Assembly (NCBI GenBank): GCA_028291515.1
Contig: JAQGHU010000118.1
Span: forward strand, 1-64,000
From: Schlesneria sp.
GTDB lineage: Bacteria; Planctomycetota; Planctomycetia; Planctomycetales; Planctomycetaceae
Direction of reading: 5' to 3'
DNA: 64,000 bases
A program made the position numbers and the translations under genes. A model generated the notes under the pieces. The model saw nothing but the letters and a program-made list of their open reading frames with translations. It was not told where the DNA came from and ran no database searches. Positions 1 to 10,131 of the stretch are shown here, piece after piece (positions within the stretch are counted from its first letter, which is position 1; each line of letters starts with the position of its first letter).

Positions 1-46
1 CCGAGCCGCGCATGTTATTTTGAGCCCAACGACCGGCGCGGCTCGG
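1..46. repeat. Inverted repeat at the window edge
   Basis: Positions 1-11 and 36-46 are perfect reverse complements (11 bp, GC-rich) around a 24-base loop. It lies about 60 bases beyond the stop codon of the minus-strand oxidoreductase that ends at 108, so it could be a transcript-end hairpin for that gene, although no T-tract is visible. It may also be the edge of a longer repeat cut by the window. Confidence 0.4.
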
Positions 47-107
47 AAGGAGCCTCGCCCTCCCAAATACAAGGCGGCAGCCTTGTCGTGGACATCCTGT
101 CATCGAT

Positions 108-1391
108 TTACAATCGCCACGGTTCGCGAAGAGCTTCCGACCGCAAGCGGTTCGCTTGTGCGTCGTCGATGAACTCGTGCGTCGTGTTGTCGAACTTGAC
201 CTGTCGGTTCAAGTACAACGCGATGTTGGCCGCGTGACAGGCAATGTGAGCGTTGCAGGCCGCGTCGGCATTTCCTTTCGGCTGGCTGCGCGTCTTCACG
301 CAATCGAGGAAATCGCGAACGTGATATGTCGCGGGATAGCCGCCGATTTCGGCGACTTCACGGCCGGCCAGCAGTTCGGGCGAGCTCAGGACCAACTTCC
401 CACTATCGCCCGCTTCCACCCAACCGGTTTCGCCCTCAAATCGAACCGGACACGAACCGAGCGGAATCCAACCGGTTTCGCGATAGATCAATTCGGCCCC
501 GTTTTCATAAACGGCGACCAGTTGACCGTCCTTCGGGGCGTTGTAAACGACTGGCGGGGCACAATCGCCCATGGCCCATTGGCACAAGTCGACACAGTGA
601 GAACCCCATTCCAGCACACCACCACCGACCAATCCGCCACCTTTTTCAAAGTTGAAGCCGTCGAGTTGCTTGGCATTAAATGGTCGCCAGGCGGCAGGGC
701 CCAGGTAGGTGTCCCAGTCCACAATGTTCTTATCGGGTTCTGGTTCGGGAACCAGCCAACCGCTCATCATGGCCTGCATCCCGGCTGGATGTGCGAAGAC
801 CTTTTTGATCTTGCCAAGTTTGCCACTGCGAGCCAACTCGCAGGCGAAGGCAAAGTGAGGCAGGTTGCGACGCTGTGTTCCGGCCTGGAAGACACGACCA
901 GTCCGGCGCATCGTTTCGGCCAGAATCAGGCTTTGAGCGATATTCTTCGTGCAGGGCTTTTCGCAGTACATGTCCTTGCCCGCTTTGGCGGCATTCATCG
1001 CGGCGGTGGCATGCCAGTTGGGACCGGTCGCAATCAGGACCGCATCGATATCCTTGCGGTCCAGCAGCTCGCGAAAATCACGATAGGTATCGCACTTCTC
1101 GGTGCCATACTTGCTGTCGACCAACTTCTTAACGGCGGTGCGGCGTGCTTCTTTCACATCGCAGACCGCAACGAACTGCACATCTTTCTGTTCCAGGAAG
1201 CAGCCCAGGTCATAGGTTCCTCGGTTGCCGATCCCGATGCCGCCGATGATCACTCGCTCGCTGGGAGCAGTGAATCCATCCAGTCCCAATGCGGAACTGG
1301 GAATAATTTGAGGGGCACCAATAGCGCCACCTACTGCCAGTGCTGATTTCAAGAACTGACGCCGTGGAACTCGCGCCGACTTGTGAGACAT
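108..1391 (-). CDS. Gfo/Idh/MocA family oxidoreductase, Tat-exported
   Basis: This 427-residue protein belongs to the Gfo/Idh/MocA family of NAD(P)-dependent sugar or inositol oxidoreductases; the substrate cannot be read from sequence. The chosen ATG at 1391 has an AGGAG ribosome-binding site 8 bases upstream; a longer frame from 1490 lacks one. The N-terminus carries a twin-arginine motif (PRRQFLKSA) and a hydrophobic stretch, so export to the periplasm is expected, as is common for planctomycete members. A Rossmann glycine motif follows (GGIGIGNRG), then the family EKP signature (MYCEKPCTKN) around residue 145, and WGSHCVDLCQWAMG in the C-terminal alpha/beta domain. Exported members often act on glycans or their breakdown products and may carry their own cofactor; this is family knowledge, not seen here. 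It stands alone. Confidence 0.9.
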   Translation of the reverse strand: MSHKSARVPRRQFLKSALAVGGAIGAPQIIPSSALGLDGFTAPSERVIIGGIGIGNRGTYDLGCFLEQKDVQFVAVCDVKEARRTAVKKLVDSKYGTEKCDTYRDFRELLDRKDIDAVLIATGPNWHATAAMNAAKAGKDMYCEKPCTKNIAQSLILAETMRRTGRVFQAGTQRRNLPHFAFACELARSGKLGKIKKVFAHPAGMQAMMSGWLVPEPEPDKNIVDWDTYLGPAAWRPFNAKQLDGFNFEKGGGLVGGGVLEWGSHCVDLCQWAMGDCAPPVVYNAPKDGQLVAVYENGAELIYRETGWIPLGSCPVRFEGETGWVEAGDSGKLVLSSPELLAGREVAEIGGYPATYHVRDFLDCVKTRSQPKGNADAACNAHIACHAANIALYLNRQVKFDNTTHEFIDDAQANRLRSEALREPWRL

Positions 1392-1510
1392 GAGTACGCT
1401 CCTGACCGAGAAGATCGCCAGAGGACTGTCACCCGGACATGATGTGGGTGTTACCGGAAGCATACCCACGGCCGCTTCGGCTTTCCACACCGCCTAGAAA
1501 TCGCCTCAAA

Positions 1511-1606
1511 GTAGTAGGCACACTCCGTGTGCCGTTTCTTCTAAGTAGCCTACTCGCTCCGCAGAGAAGAAAGCCGATGAACGCGATGCCTTGATCGCCA
1601 TCCCGT
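1511..1606. repeat. Dispersed repeat family A, copy 1
   Basis: This copy contains the palindrome GGCACACTCCGTGTGCC, followed by a segment of the form AAGTAGCC-TACTCGCTCCGC-AGAGAAG and then GCCGATGAACGCGATGCC. The same order of blocks occurs at 13080-13178, and inverted at 13208-13304. The shared blocks, not the exact edges, define the repeat. No coding sequence is preserved between copies. Confidence 0.7.
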
Positions 1607-1733
1607 TAGAGTAAACATACTCGCCGCCATCATCAGGATGCAGCTCCATCGAAACCGAACTGCTGCGACGATAAGCTGGGACTTGTTCGTTTGTGCCCTG
1701 AGCAAGTGGTGCCCTGTACTCTAGAATCACGAG

Positions 1734-1976
1734 ATGACAACGCAATCCAACGACGGCTTAAGCTACCTGGAACTGTATCCACGGCTGCGCAAGAAGCTCA
1801 ACGAGTATCTCGCCTGTCACAGGCTGGGACTGAAGCCGGGGCTGCCATTCTTTCCGGCCCAGACAAACCTTAAACGCTATTTCCCAGAGATGGCGATCAA
1901 TGGCAATCACTTTTGCGAACATTGTGCGGACTCGATTGGTGGTGGGGGACTGTCAACTCGACCAGCCGATCGCTGA
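1734..1976 (+). CDS. Possible small Cys-containing protein or gene remnant
   Basis: An 80-residue frame starts with ATG and has no clear ribosome-binding site. Its middle reads like a compact metal-binding peptide: an isolated Cys-His (ACHRLG) about 28 residues in, then CEHC about 63 residues in, with charged helical sequence before them. I recognise no family with certainty. The final residues (after GGGGL) look like run-off, so it may be a decayed gene. It sits between two repeat elements. Confidence is low. Confidence 0.25.
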   Translation: MTTQSNDGLSYLELYPRLRKKLNEYLACHRLGLKPGLPFFPAQTNLKRYFPEMAINGNHFCEHCADSIGGGGLSTRPADR

Positions 1977-2490
1977 ACATCGCCACGTCACGAGCCAATT
2001 TAGTCGGGCAGAGTGCCCGGCTTGGCGTCGATAACCGTCTCCCACCAGAAGGCGGCGCCTGCTTGTTTATGGACTGCCGACTCTCTTTCCATCGCCCCCT
2101 TCGCGCCTCCGCGGCTTCGCGTGAAAACGGCTTTCAGTGTGGCTCACAAGTCGCTGGGCTGGAGCTGAATCACACGTGATTCTCGACAATCACCATCTGT
2201 CACAAAACACGCACTTTTTTGAGGAAAACTGCCGAAAACAGGCCTGTTTTGTCCCCCAATGTCAAAAGTTGTCCTGGGGTGTCAAAAACTGTCAGTAGCT
2301 GATTGTTGATGGAACGCCGATCGCCCAATTATTTTCGCAAAACTGTAAAAGTCGACGAATCAACGGCTAGATCGAGTCACCAAAGGTATGGCATAACGAG
2401 GTATTGCGAGACGCGAAATTCGATCTGTTTCCTGGTGAATCGCGATGCGCCAGCACACGGGGAAATTCGGGCACAACAAGATCTGAGAAA

Positions 2491-2629
2491 TTGAAACACA
2501 GAGTCATGGAGGACACAGAGCAGGCCAAGATTCGTAGGCCAGTTTTTCCCGAGTGGATTCCGCCTGTTCCGAGGTTAGGTTCATCCTTTGTTACCTTTTC
2601 TCTGTCTCCTCCGTGACTCTGTGTTTCAA
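2491..2629. repeat. Dispersed hairpin element family B, copy 1
   Basis: Two 30-base arms (2491-2520 and 2600-2629) are almost exact reverse complements, with two mismatches, around about 79 bases of unrelated sequence. The arms are built from the phrase GAAACACAGAG. Related copies lie at 20611-20725, 35295-35444 and 49127-49253, and a divergent one at 62930-63029. All are intergenic. Confidence 0.85.
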
Positions 2630-2854
2630 AACTCCTCGATCTTTCCCGATCAGAATCGACCTATGTTTGACCTCGATGATCCGCATTTCTCCTCTGTCAT
2701 ATTTCCGTCACTTCCGTGTGTTTCGTGGTTCAATTTCCGGCCCACCCCCCAAAAACCTGCCATGGACTGACAAATCCTGCCAAATCGTAATGTTCGTAGC
2801 CTGGACGGTCTCTGCCTTCGCTGAATGCCTCTCTGCTTTTGACAATGGATCTTC

Positions 2855-5800
2855 ATGACTCAACTTGACGAATTCTGGATCGATGTCGGCGGCACGTTTA
2901 CCGACTGCCTGATGCAGACCCCCGACGGACAGATCTCGACTTTTAAGGTTCTGTCATCCGGTGTCACCAAGGGACGCGTGACCAAAGTCTTGGGGCCATA
3001 TTCATTCAGCGATGCCGCTCGCATCGGTGACCCACCCCGATTCTGGGAGGGCTATGCGATCACACTGTTGAAGCCGACCGGCGAAGTGCTGCAGTCGAGT
3101 CAGGTGATTGCCTATGACGAGGTGACGGGCTCGTTCACCTTGGATCAGTCTCTCGATGTGGCTTCGTCAGCGCTTGTCCGCTACGAATTGAAAAGCGGCG
3201 AAGAAGCGCCGATTCTGGCGATTCGTACTGCGATGAAGTTACGACTTGATCAGCCAATCCCATCGGTCGACGTTCGTCTAGGGACGACTCGCGGGACGAA
3301 TGCGCTGCTGACTCGTCAAGGGGCGAAGGTCGGTTTCGTCACCACGCGAGGCTTTCGAGATGTCCTGCTGATCGCGAATCAAGACCGGCCGCGATTGTTT
3401 GACCTCGCGATCCAGAAGCCCGAACCTCTTTTCGCGGCCGTCGCCGAGATCGACGAGCGACTCGATGCCAAGGGTGATGTGCTGGTCGCGCCGGAAGAGT
3501 CTCAGATTCGCGAACAGTTCCAGAGTCTGAAGTCAGCGGGATGTGAATCGCTGGCGATTTGTCTGTTACATGCGTTTGCGAATTCCAAACATGAACTGTT
3601 GGTGGAGCGGATCGCTCGTGACATGGGCTTCGAAGATGTCAGCACCTCCAGTCGATTGGCTCCGTTGATCAAGATTGTCTCCCGCGGCGACACGACCGTG
3701 CTGGATGCCTATTTGAATCCGATCTTGCGTGCCTATGTCACTCGACTCAAGATGTCATTGGCCGGCAATCCACTCGCATCGGCAGGGCAGGGGGGAGCCA
3801 CTCTGAAGCTGATGACATCGTCCGGCGGCCTGGTCGATGCGGATCGCTTCACTGGCAAAGACAGCATCTTGTCGGGACCAGCAGGGGGTGTGATCGGTTT
3901 TTCGCGAGTCGCCCAGAAGGCGGGTTTCGCGAAGTCGATTGGGTTCGATATGGGCGGGACCAGCACCGATGTGTCTCGATTCGATGGCCACTATGAACGC
4001 GAACTGGAAACGACGAAAGCAGGCGTTCGAGTTGTCTCGCCGATGCTGGCGATCGAAACTGTCGCCGCGGGTGGCGGCAGCGTGTGCGGGTTCGACGGTG
4101 TCAAACTTTTCGTTGGTCCGCAAAGTGCGGGTGCCGATCCTGGGCCCGCCTGCTACGGCCGCAGCGGTCCGCTGACAATTACGGATGTCAACTTCTATCT
4201 CGGCAAGATCGTCGCTAGTCGGTTTCCATTTCCGCTCGATCATCCAGCGGTCGAGCAGCGCCTGACCGAGCTTTGCGAACAGGTGGCGCACTCACCACTT
4301 GGTCGAACCTTTACACCGGTCGAACTGGCTCAGGGGTTTGTTGATATCGCGAATACGACGATGGCGCGTGCCATTCGCAAGATCTCGGTCGCTCGAGGTT
4401 ACGATCCGGCCGAATACGCCCTAGTCACTTTCGGCGGGGCAGGGGCCCAGCATGCCTGTGAACTCGCCAAATCATTGGGCATGACAACTGTGCTGTCGCA
4501 CCCTTACGCGGGCGTGCTCAGTGCATACGGGATTGGTCTGGCTGATGTGCGTCGCCTGAAAGAGCGTTCTGTACTGAAGCCATTGACCGAAGACGCCTTG
4601 TCGGAGGTCGAGCAACTCTTTCAGGATCTGCAACAAGTCGCCCATCGCGAAGTCGCCGCGGAAGGGATTTCGTCCCACTTGATTGACTCACCACTTCGAA
4701 CACTGGAACTGCGCTACCGCGGAATCGAAGGGACGATCCTCGTCGAAGAACGGTCAGGCTCCTCTGCGACTGAACACCTAAAGAACTACTCGCAAGCCTA
4801 CGCTGATCGACACCGCCAACTTTATGGATATGTCCGCGAAGGACGCCCCCTAGAAATTGTGAGCGCGCGGGTGGAAGTTGTTGGTCGTCGGGCTGATCCC
4901 GTCGAATCGACGCAGCAGTCGGTGACTCGGCAACTTGAGCCGTCCGAATGGGCGCAGACGACCTTTAACGCCACGCCTCATCGCACTGGCATCTATCTTC
5001 GCGAGCAATTACATGCGGGTGACGTCATCTACGGTCCGGCAATCATCTGCGAGCCGACTTCAACCGTGATCGTTGACCCTGGATTCATCGCGAAAATCCT
5101 GGCCGGTGGTGAGATTGTGATGGAGTTGCAGCAGGGTACTTCCTCATTGGCCACAGCGACCAACCGAACAGATGAAGCCTCTGCCGATCCCGTGAAGGTC
5201 GAGATCTTCAATCACCTGTTTGCGTCGATTGCCGAGCAGATGGGAATCGCTCTGCAGCAAACAAGTCTCTCCACGAACGTGAAAGAACGCCTGGATTTTT
5301 CCTGCGGTATTTTTTCCGCGAGGGGAGACCTCGTGGTGAATGCTCCGCATATTCCCGTTCACCTGGGAGCGATGAGCGAGACCGTGCGGCGAATCCTGGC
5401 GGACAACCCGGAACTGAAGCCAGGTGACGTATTCGTGACCAATGACCCCTATCGCGGCGGCTCACACTTGCCTGATGTGACAGTGGTCACACCCGTCCAT
5501 GATGAAGCGACCAGCGAACTGCTGTTCGTCACAGCCAGTCGCGCTCACCACGCGGAAATTGGTGGCATCGTCCCCGGCAGCATGCCACCGTTTTCAAAAA
5601 CACTGGCCGAGGAAGGAGTGTTGATCCGCAACTTCAAACTGCACAGCCAACACCCGCCCCAAAACTTCGAAGCCGAGTTGAAGACGCTACTGGCATCAGG
5701 GCCGTATCCATCCCGAGCCATCGACGACAACCTGGCCGATGTGACTGCACAAGTCGCGGCGAACCACACGGGGGTTCAGCAACTGCGACAACTCGTCGAT

Positions 5801-6778
5801 CGCCAATCGTGGCCCGTCGTCAAAGCCTACATGAGACATATCCAAGCTGCTGCGTCAGCCAAGATGCGACAGGCTTTGCGAGGTCTTTCGAATCCAGATG
5901 CCACTTCAGCTCTGCAACCTCGTCACTTCTCCCACACCGACCATCTGGATGATGGCAGTCCGATTTGTGCCAGGATCACGATCGAAGGCGATGAAGCGAC
6001 GGTCGATTTCACCGGGACAGGGCCAGTGCTGGCTTCCAACCTAAACGCCAATCGAGCGATCGTCACGGCGGCGGTGCTGTATGTCTTTCGCTGCTTGATT
6101 CGCGATGATATTCCGCTGAATAGCGGTGTCCTGGAACCGGTAAAGATCATCCTGCCGGAATGTTTGCTGAATCCGCCGACTCATGCAGATCCCGCGCAAT
6201 GCGCGGCTATGGTGGGTGGCAACGTGGAGACTTCGCAACGTGCCGTGGATGTACTCCTGGGTGCCCTGGGTGTGGCCGCGGCCAGTCAGGGAACGATGAA
6301 TAATCTGACTTTTGGAGACGGAACGTTTGGCTACTACGAAACGATCTGTGGAGGGAGCGGAGCCACCCCGACCGCAGCCGGTGCAGATGCCGTTCATACT
6401 CATATGACCAATACACGACTGACCGATCCCGAGGTGATCGAACGCCGCTACCCGGTCCGCATCCACGAATTCTCGATCCGACGCGGATCAGGCGGGGCAG
6501 GGCGGCATCGCGGTGGAGATGGCATCGTCCGCAAGATTGAATTCCTGAAGCCGTTGCGAGTGTCCATCCTCTCGGAACGGCGAGGCCCCTACGCGCCGTT
6601 TGGTCTGGCAGGGGGAAGTGCGGGCCAGTTGGGACAGAACCTGCTGCAAAAAGATGACGGTTCCACAGCAACCGATCTGGGGGGCAAGGTCTCGATTGAC
6701 GTTACGGCGGGAGACATGTTGACGATTCAAACACCCGGTGGCGGAGGGTATGGTTTGCCAGATTTCATAGATCGGTGA
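2855..6778 (+). CDS. 5-oxoprolinase, fused HyuA-HyuB (hydantoinase/oxoprolinase)
   Basis: At 1307 residues this matches single-chain ATP-dependent 5-oxoprolinases, which open 5-oxoproline to glutamate. Residues 1 to about 700 are the HyuA-like half: an N-terminal [12 protein letters not shown] phosphate-binding motif, [12 protein letters not shown] near residue 145, and [16 protein letters not shown] near 365, the actin-like ATPase signatures. Residues about 775-1300 are the HyuB-like half, with the hallmark [12 protein letters not shown] near 870 and the glycine-rich [15 protein letters not shown] near 1210. The N-terminal half has a short insert (about residues 35-90) before the usual HyuA sequence continues. 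The ATG at 2855 is preceded only by a weak GGA. A D-glutamate-cyclase-like gene follows at 7491, which would supply 5-oxo-D-proline. N-methylhydantoinase or acetophenone carboxylase activity is possible, but the fusion favours oxoprolinase. Confidence 0.9.
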   Translation: MTQLDEFWIDVGGTFTDCLMQTPDGQISTFKVLSSGVTKGRVTKVLGPYSFSDAARIGDPPRFWEGYAITLLKPTGEVLQSSQVIAYDEVTGSFTLDQSLDVASSALVRYELKSGEEAPILAIRTAMKLRLDQPIPSVDVRLGTTRGTNALLTRQGAKVGFVTTRGFRDVLLIANQDRPRLFDLAIQKPEPLFAAVAEIDERLDAKGDVLVAPEESQIREQFQSLKSAGCESLAICLLHAFANSKHELLVERIARDMGFEDVSTSSRLAPLIKIVSRGDTTVLDAYLNPILRAYVTRLKMSLAGNPLASAGQGGATLKLMTSSGGLVDADRFTGKDSILSGPAGGVIGFSRVAQKAGFAKSIGFDMGGTSTDVSRFDGHYERELETTKAGVRVVSPMLAIETVAAGGGSVCGFDGVKLFVGPQSAGADPGPACYGRSGPLTITDVNFYLGKIVASRFPFPLDHPAVEQRLTELCEQVAHSPLGRTFTPVELAQGFVDIANTTMARAIRKISVARGYDPAEYALVTFGGAGAQHACELAKSLGMTTVLSHPYAGVLSAYGIGLADVRRLKERSVLKPLTEDALSEVEQLFQDLQQVAHREVAAEGISSHLIDSPLRTLELRYRGIEGTILVEERSGSSATEHLKNYSQAYADRHRQLYGYVREGRPLEIVSARVEVVGRRADPVESTQQSVTRQLEPSEWAQTTFNATPHRTGIYLREQLHAGDVIYGPAIICEPTSTVIVDPGFIAKILAGGEIVMELQQGTSSLATATNRTDEASADPVKVEIFNHLFASIAEQMGIALQQTSLSTNVKERLDFSCGIFSARGDLVVNAPHIPVHLGAMSETVRRILADNPELKPGDVFVTNDPYRGGSHLPDVTVVTPVHDEATSELLFVTASRAHHAEIGGIVPGSMPPFSKTLAEEGVLIRNFKLHSQHPPQNFEAELKTLLASGPYPSRAIDDNLADVTAQVAANHTGVQQLRQLVDRQSWPVVKAYMRHIQAAASAKMRQALRGLSNPDATSALQPRHFSHTDHLDDGSPICARITIEGDEATVDFTGTGPVLASNLNANRAIVTAAVLYVFRCLIRDDIPLNSGVLEPVKIILPECLLNPPTHADPAQCAAMVGGNVETSQRAVDVLLGALGVAAASQGTMNNLTFGDGTFGYYETICGGSGATPTAAGADAVHTHMTNTRLTDPEVIERRYPVRIHEFSIRRGSGGAGRHRGGDGIVRKIEFLKPLRVSILSERRGPYAPFGLAGGSAGQLGQNLLQKDDGSTATDLGGKVSIDVTAGDMLTIQTPGGGGYGLPDFIDR

Positions 6779-6890
6779 TGCTTTGTGGCAGGAGATTGAA
6801 ACTTCCATCGACTACCCAGCACTGGCGTAACCTCGTATCATCCCCGACGCGGGATATTGACTAAACAATTTGTTGTAAAAGGATCGTGTT

Positions 6891-7427
6891 GTGGCTGCCA
6901 ATCGACGAGCAGAAGTGGACAAGGCGCTGGCGGATGTGGACTTCGCCAAGAATAAGTACCAGGTCGAATTCGATACGACGGTGGGCAAGATCCTCCTGGA
7001 TGTCTATCCCGACGTTGCCCCCGGACATGCCAAGAACCTGATCGGACTGACCAAGATCGGCTTCTATAACGGCATCATTTTCCATCGCGTCATCCCCGGA
7101 TTCATGATCCAGGTCGGATGTCCTCAAGGGACCGGTACCGGCGGTCCTGGATATACCATCAAGGCGGAATTCAGCAAAACGCTGCACGAGCCCGGCATCC
7201 TGTCGATGGCTCGGACCAGCGATCCGAACTCAGCGGGTTCACAGTTCTTCATCTGTCTGGAGCGAGTCCCTCATCTCGACAACCAGTACACCGTCTTCGG
7301 CAAGACCGCCGACAAGGCGAGTCTGGATGTGGTCCAGAAGATTGGCGCTGTTGAAACCAATCAAAGTGATCGACCCTTGAAAGAAGTGAAGATCAACACA
7401 GCACGAGTCATCGTCACGCCGAAGTAA
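6891..7427 (+). CDS. Cyclophilin-type peptidyl-prolyl cis-trans isomerase
   Basis: This 178-residue single-domain cyclophilin catalyses proline isomerisation during protein folding. The GTG start at 6891 has AAAGGA about 10 bases upstream. After a charged N-terminal helix of about 25 residues comes the cyclophilin barrel, with FHRVIPGFMIQVG (catalytic Arg in FHR), SMARTSDPNSAGSQFFI (substrate-binding Gln and Phe) and LDNQYTVFGK. No signal peptide is seen, so it should be cytoplasmic. It lies 112 bp after the oxoprolinase and 63 bp before the cyclase-like gene, which are its likely operon partners, but nothing links it functionally to them. Confidence 0.93.
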   Translation: MAANRRAEVDKALADVDFAKNKYQVEFDTTVGKILLDVYPDVAPGHAKNLIGLTKIGFYNGIIFHRVIPGFMIQVGCPQGTGTGGPGYTIKAEFSKTLHEPGILSMARTSDPNSAGSQFFICLERVPHLDNQYTVFGKTADKASLDVVQKIGAVETNQSDRPLKEVKINTARVIVTPK

Positions 7428-7445
7428 ATGATGGCCTCTCAGTCA

Positions 7446-7476
7446 GACTTCCGAAGCATTTGCGGCTTCGGAAGTC
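7446..7476 (+). terminator. Perfect 12-bp stem-loop between cyclophilin and cyclase genes
   Basis: Positions 7446-7457 and 7465-7476 pair perfectly (GACTTCCGAAGC and its complement) around a 7-base loop. The hairpin starts 18 bases after the cyclophilin stop and ends 14 bases before the next ATG. No T-run follows, so it may be a factor-assisted terminator, an mRNA-stabilising stem or an attenuator that exposes the downstream start. Confidence 0.5.
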
Positions 7477-7490
7477 TATCGGCGACTTGA

Positions 7491-8279
7491 ATGCGAACCG
7501 ATCAGCCAACACTGCATTTCATGACCGGAGCCGACGTTCGTCAAGCTTGCCGTGTTGGCGACTGGACCGGACCGACAGCCGGATTCGCACCGGGGTATGC
7601 TCAGGCAAATCTGGTGATTCTGCCAAGCGATTGGGCGTCTGATTTTCTGCTGTTCTGTCAACGGAATCCGCGTCCTTGTCCGTTGATCGCCGTCACCGAC
7701 CCGGGAAGCTGGCGGCCGATCGTCGCTCCTGAAGCGGATCTTCGTACTGATCTTCCCAAGTACCGCGTCTGGCGGGACGGACAATTGGTCGACGAACCGA
7801 CCTCGATCACAGATCTGTGGCAGGACGACTTCGTTAGTTTCCTGATTGGCTGCTCGTTCACGTTTGAAGCAGCGCTCCTCAAGGCAGGTGTTCCTGTCCG
7901 GCATATCGAGCTTGGTTGCAACGTGCCGATGTTTCGGACCAATATTCCCTGCGTATCGGCGGGACGATTTTCAGGGCCGCTCGTCGTTTCCATGCGTCCG
8001 TTGAAACCCGCCGATGCTGACCTCGCAATTAAGATCTCGTCGCGATTCGGCGAGTCACACGGTTCACCAGTTCATCTCGGTGATCCCCTGCAGATCGGGA
8101 TCACGGACATCAGTCGGCCCGATTATGGCGATGCTGTCCCTCTCTATGCTAACGAACAACCCGTCTTCTGGGCCTGCGGCGTGACACCGCAAGCAGCGTT
8201 GTTGGAAGCGAAGCCACCGCTGGCGATCACCCACGCCCCGGGCTGCATGTTCCTGACCGATTTGATCTCGGCTGAATAG
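7491..8279 (+). CDS. DUF1445 (UPF0317) protein, D-glutamate cyclase-like hydro-lyase
   Basis: The 262-residue product has the usual length and signatures of the DUF1445/UPF0317 family: [20 protein letters not shown] near residue 27, [17 protein letters not shown] near 125, [13 protein letters not shown] near 168 and the C-terminal [12 protein letters not shown]. The mammalian relative DGLUCY carries this domain and converts D-glutamate to 5-oxo-D-proline; bacterial members are usually annotated as putative hydro-lyases. The ATG at 7491 gives the expected family N-terminus. A 5-oxoprolinase lies two genes upstream, which supports a D-glutamate or 5-oxoproline role here (inference). The gene ends 8 bp short of the convergent lipoprotein gene. 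Confidence 0.88.
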   Translation: MRTDQPTLHFMTGADVRQACRVGDWTGPTAGFAPGYAQANLVILPSDWASDFLLFCQRNPRPCPLIAVTDPGSWRPIVAPEADLRTDLPKYRVWRDGQLVDEPTSITDLWQDDFVSFLIGCSFTFEAALLKAGVPVRHIELGCNVPMFRTNIPCVSAGRFSGPLVVSMRPLKPADADLAIKISSRFGESHGSPVHLGDPLQIGITDISRPDYGDAVPLYANEQPVFWACGVTPQAALLEAKPPLAITHAPGCMFLTDLISAE

Positions 8280-8287
8280 ACCGAGAG

Positions 8288-9052
8288 TCATCGCGGCGGA
8301 AGTGCCTTGGTATCCGGACAGTCCAAGACAAGGTTGAGAGCTGGATTCGCCCAGATGCCGATCTGCTCATTGCCAGGGACAAGGACTTCCTGATCGGGTT
8401 CAATACTGGTGATCGCACGAACGAACTTGATCGCTTGCAGGTGCCGTTCATAGTTGGGGAGGTCTTGAATCGCGATCGGATCAGAGAGTTTAACGCCAAC
8501 TTGCTGATACGAGTTCTCGACCATTTCACTGCAATAGAGACGGTCGTTGTCGAGCTTCAACTGGTCGTCGTATTTCTCACGTCTTCGGTAAACGCCCTGA
8601 CCGAACGCAGCGACTTCAGTCAATGCTTCAGGCGTGAGATCACGATGGCGTTTGATGGCGACTTGATGTAAGTCACGATCTGCCAGTAGTTCACCGAAGC
8701 GAGTTCGGATGCAGCCCTTGCTGCGAATGTCGTAGATGTATGTTTGCCCCTCTTCCGTTGCCACGATCCCGATGTGCGAAAAGCGGCTGGCCGTCAGGTC
8801 TGTGCTGAGCTCCGAGAAGTTAACCGTTCCCAACAACATCAGGCAGTCGCCGCGCATGAAGACGATGTCACCATTTTGAAGATGGTTATCCGCCCATTCA
8901 TTCCATTCGCGGAGGTGCTGTGCTCGAGCATCATTCCGAGCGGGCACGAGTGATGTCATTGACCTGGTCGCCGATCGAGTCCCAGCGCACCCCGATCCTA
9001 TCGCCAGCATCGCTGCGATCATGATCCACATCAGATTGATCTGGCTGGCCAT
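8288..9052 (-). CDS. YiiX/YebB-like permuted papain-fold protein, probable lipoprotein
   Basis: This 254-residue protein has a hydrophobic N-terminus ending in AIGSGC, a lipobox-like site that is weak at the -3 position. The rest fits the YiiX/YebB permuted NlpC/P60 (papain-like amidase) fold: NGDIVFMRG near residue 60, catalytic-type His in SRFSHIGIV near 90, and catalytic-type Cys in LYCSEMVENSY near 170. In this permuted family the His precedes the Cys, as seen here. Members act as amidases or hydrolases on cell-wall or lipid substrates, but the substrate is unknown. An alternative ATG lies at 9031. The gene is convergent with the DUF1445 gene. Confidence 0.75.
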   Translation of the reverse strand: MASQINLMWIMIAAMLAIGSGCAGTRSATRSMTSLVPARNDARAQHLREWNEWADNHLQNGDIVFMRGDCLMLLGTVNFSELSTDLTASRFSHIGIVATEEGQTYIYDIRSKGCIRTRFGELLADRDLHQVAIKRHRDLTPEALTEVAAFGQGVYRRREKYDDQLKLDNDRLYCSEMVENSYQQVGVKLSDPIAIQDLPNYERHLQAIKFVRAITSIEPDQEVLVPGNEQIGIWANPALNLVLDCPDTKALPPR

Positions 9053-9260
9053 TGCGGTCGGCCCGTGTCTGCAGTTCTAGTCAGTTCCTTAAGTGCGGCG
9101 AAGATATTCGGTTTCCAGTTTCGCGCACACACCAGTTCGTCGTTGTGACGAGAACGCTGCCAGCAGGAACTGCCGATCGTCTGGATCTACGAACGATCGA
9201 GCCCCATTTGCTAAGATCGCGTCTCACGAGTACGGCTTCGATCATGTTAGGAATCGTCTG

Positions 9261-9938
9261 ATGACCGAGAACTCACGCTTGCACCAAGCCACATTATTGC
9301 TGAGATCCGCATACGGTAGTCGTGATGGGCTTGATCACGGGTCCTGTTGGTCGCGCTGTCTGCGAACGCTTTTCGGGATCGCAGCGGGGCATCCGTCAGA
9401 AGCCGCGATCATGGGACTTTTGGCATCTGGTCCCCTGGCCACGCCGAGTGGAACGACCGGCGCGTCTGCGGGCCAGCTAATTGAGATCCTGCAGCCTGTT
9501 CCGCGTGGACCTCAAAAAGCGTCCGTTGTTCGCGCTTTCGCAGCGTGGTGGGTGACGCAATTTGGCGATGATTGCAATCCCGATTGGACGGGCAGCATCA
9601 CGATATATCGAGAGGTCCTGCGACAGATCCGCGGCTTAGGGCCGGCCGTTGTCGATGAACTGCTGCTGTTCGGTCCGGGCCTCGCCGTTTTTCCAGTCGA
9701 TCGGACGGCATTGCGAGTTGCCGTGCGACATGGATGGCTCGACTTACCCGTCGAGGACGACGACGCCCAGTCGCTGTTCGTGCGCGGGGCCGATCGGTCA
9801 GTGATGGAGATGAGGGAGTTGTCACAGCTTCTGACCAAAGTCGGGGAGGAGCATTGCGGTCGCGAACCCCAATGTGACGGTTGCCCGCTGCAGTCGATGT
9901 TGCCCGAAGGTGGGCCTCGAAATCCGCAAAGCTGCTGA
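9261..9938 (+). CDS. Endonuclease III-like HhH-GPD DNA glycosylase, atypical
   Basis: From the ATG at 9261, with AGGA 11 bases upstream, the product is 225 residues, typical of EndoIII. It carries the helix-hairpin-helix IRGLGPAVVDELLLF (about residue 125) and the following FPVDRTALRV, which keeps the catalytic Asp of HhH-GPD glycosylases. The Lys that gives EndoIII its lyase activity (LPGVGRKTA in the standard motif) is Ala here, which suggests a monofunctional glycosylase. The Fe-S loop is HCGREPQCDGCPL with C-X5-C-X2-C spacing and no fourth Cys at the usual place; the last residue of the protein is a Cys that might substitute. An upstream extension of the frame to 9093 looks non-coding. 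Confidence 0.78.
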   Translation: MTENSRLHQATLLLRSAYGSRDGLDHGSCWSRCLRTLFGIAAGHPSEAAIMGLLASGPLATPSGTTGASAGQLIEILQPVPRGPQKASVVRAFAAWWVTQFGDDCNPDWTGSITIYREVLRQIRGLGPAVVDELLLFGPGLAVFPVDRTALRVAVRHGWLDLPVEDDDAQSLFVRGADRSVMEMRELSQLLTKVGEEHCGREPQCDGCPLQSMLPEGGPRNPQSC

Positions 9939-10131
9939 TTCCAGCGCTGAATAGCGGGTATCCAATCTCGCCACCACGTCTTCGTTTGGCGGCGGCATAA
10001 CCCTCACAACCGTCGCGGTCACCGACAGACCGGCAACTTTCGCCGATTCGCAGAGTCTTTGTAGTCAGAATATCTTCACGCCAGCCGATTCTCTCTAGGA
10101 AGAATGGGTTGTTTGCGCAGGAGGTGTTGCC

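Larger units (their letters stand above)
1392..2854. other. Long intergenic region with dispersed repeats
   Basis: About 1.46 kb separate the oxidoreductase from the 5-oxoprolinase. It holds one copy of repeat family A (1511-1606), a doubtful small gene (1734-1976) and one copy of repeat family B (2491-2629). The other open frames are short, overlap one another and lack ribosome-binding sites. No tRNA or riboswitch fold was recognised. Confidence 0.6.

Noticed and set aside
156-1346. 396-codon open frame on the plus strand opposite the first oxidoreductase
   Set aside because: It is the antisense of a clear family gene and arises from codon bias; no family resemblance or ribosome-binding site.
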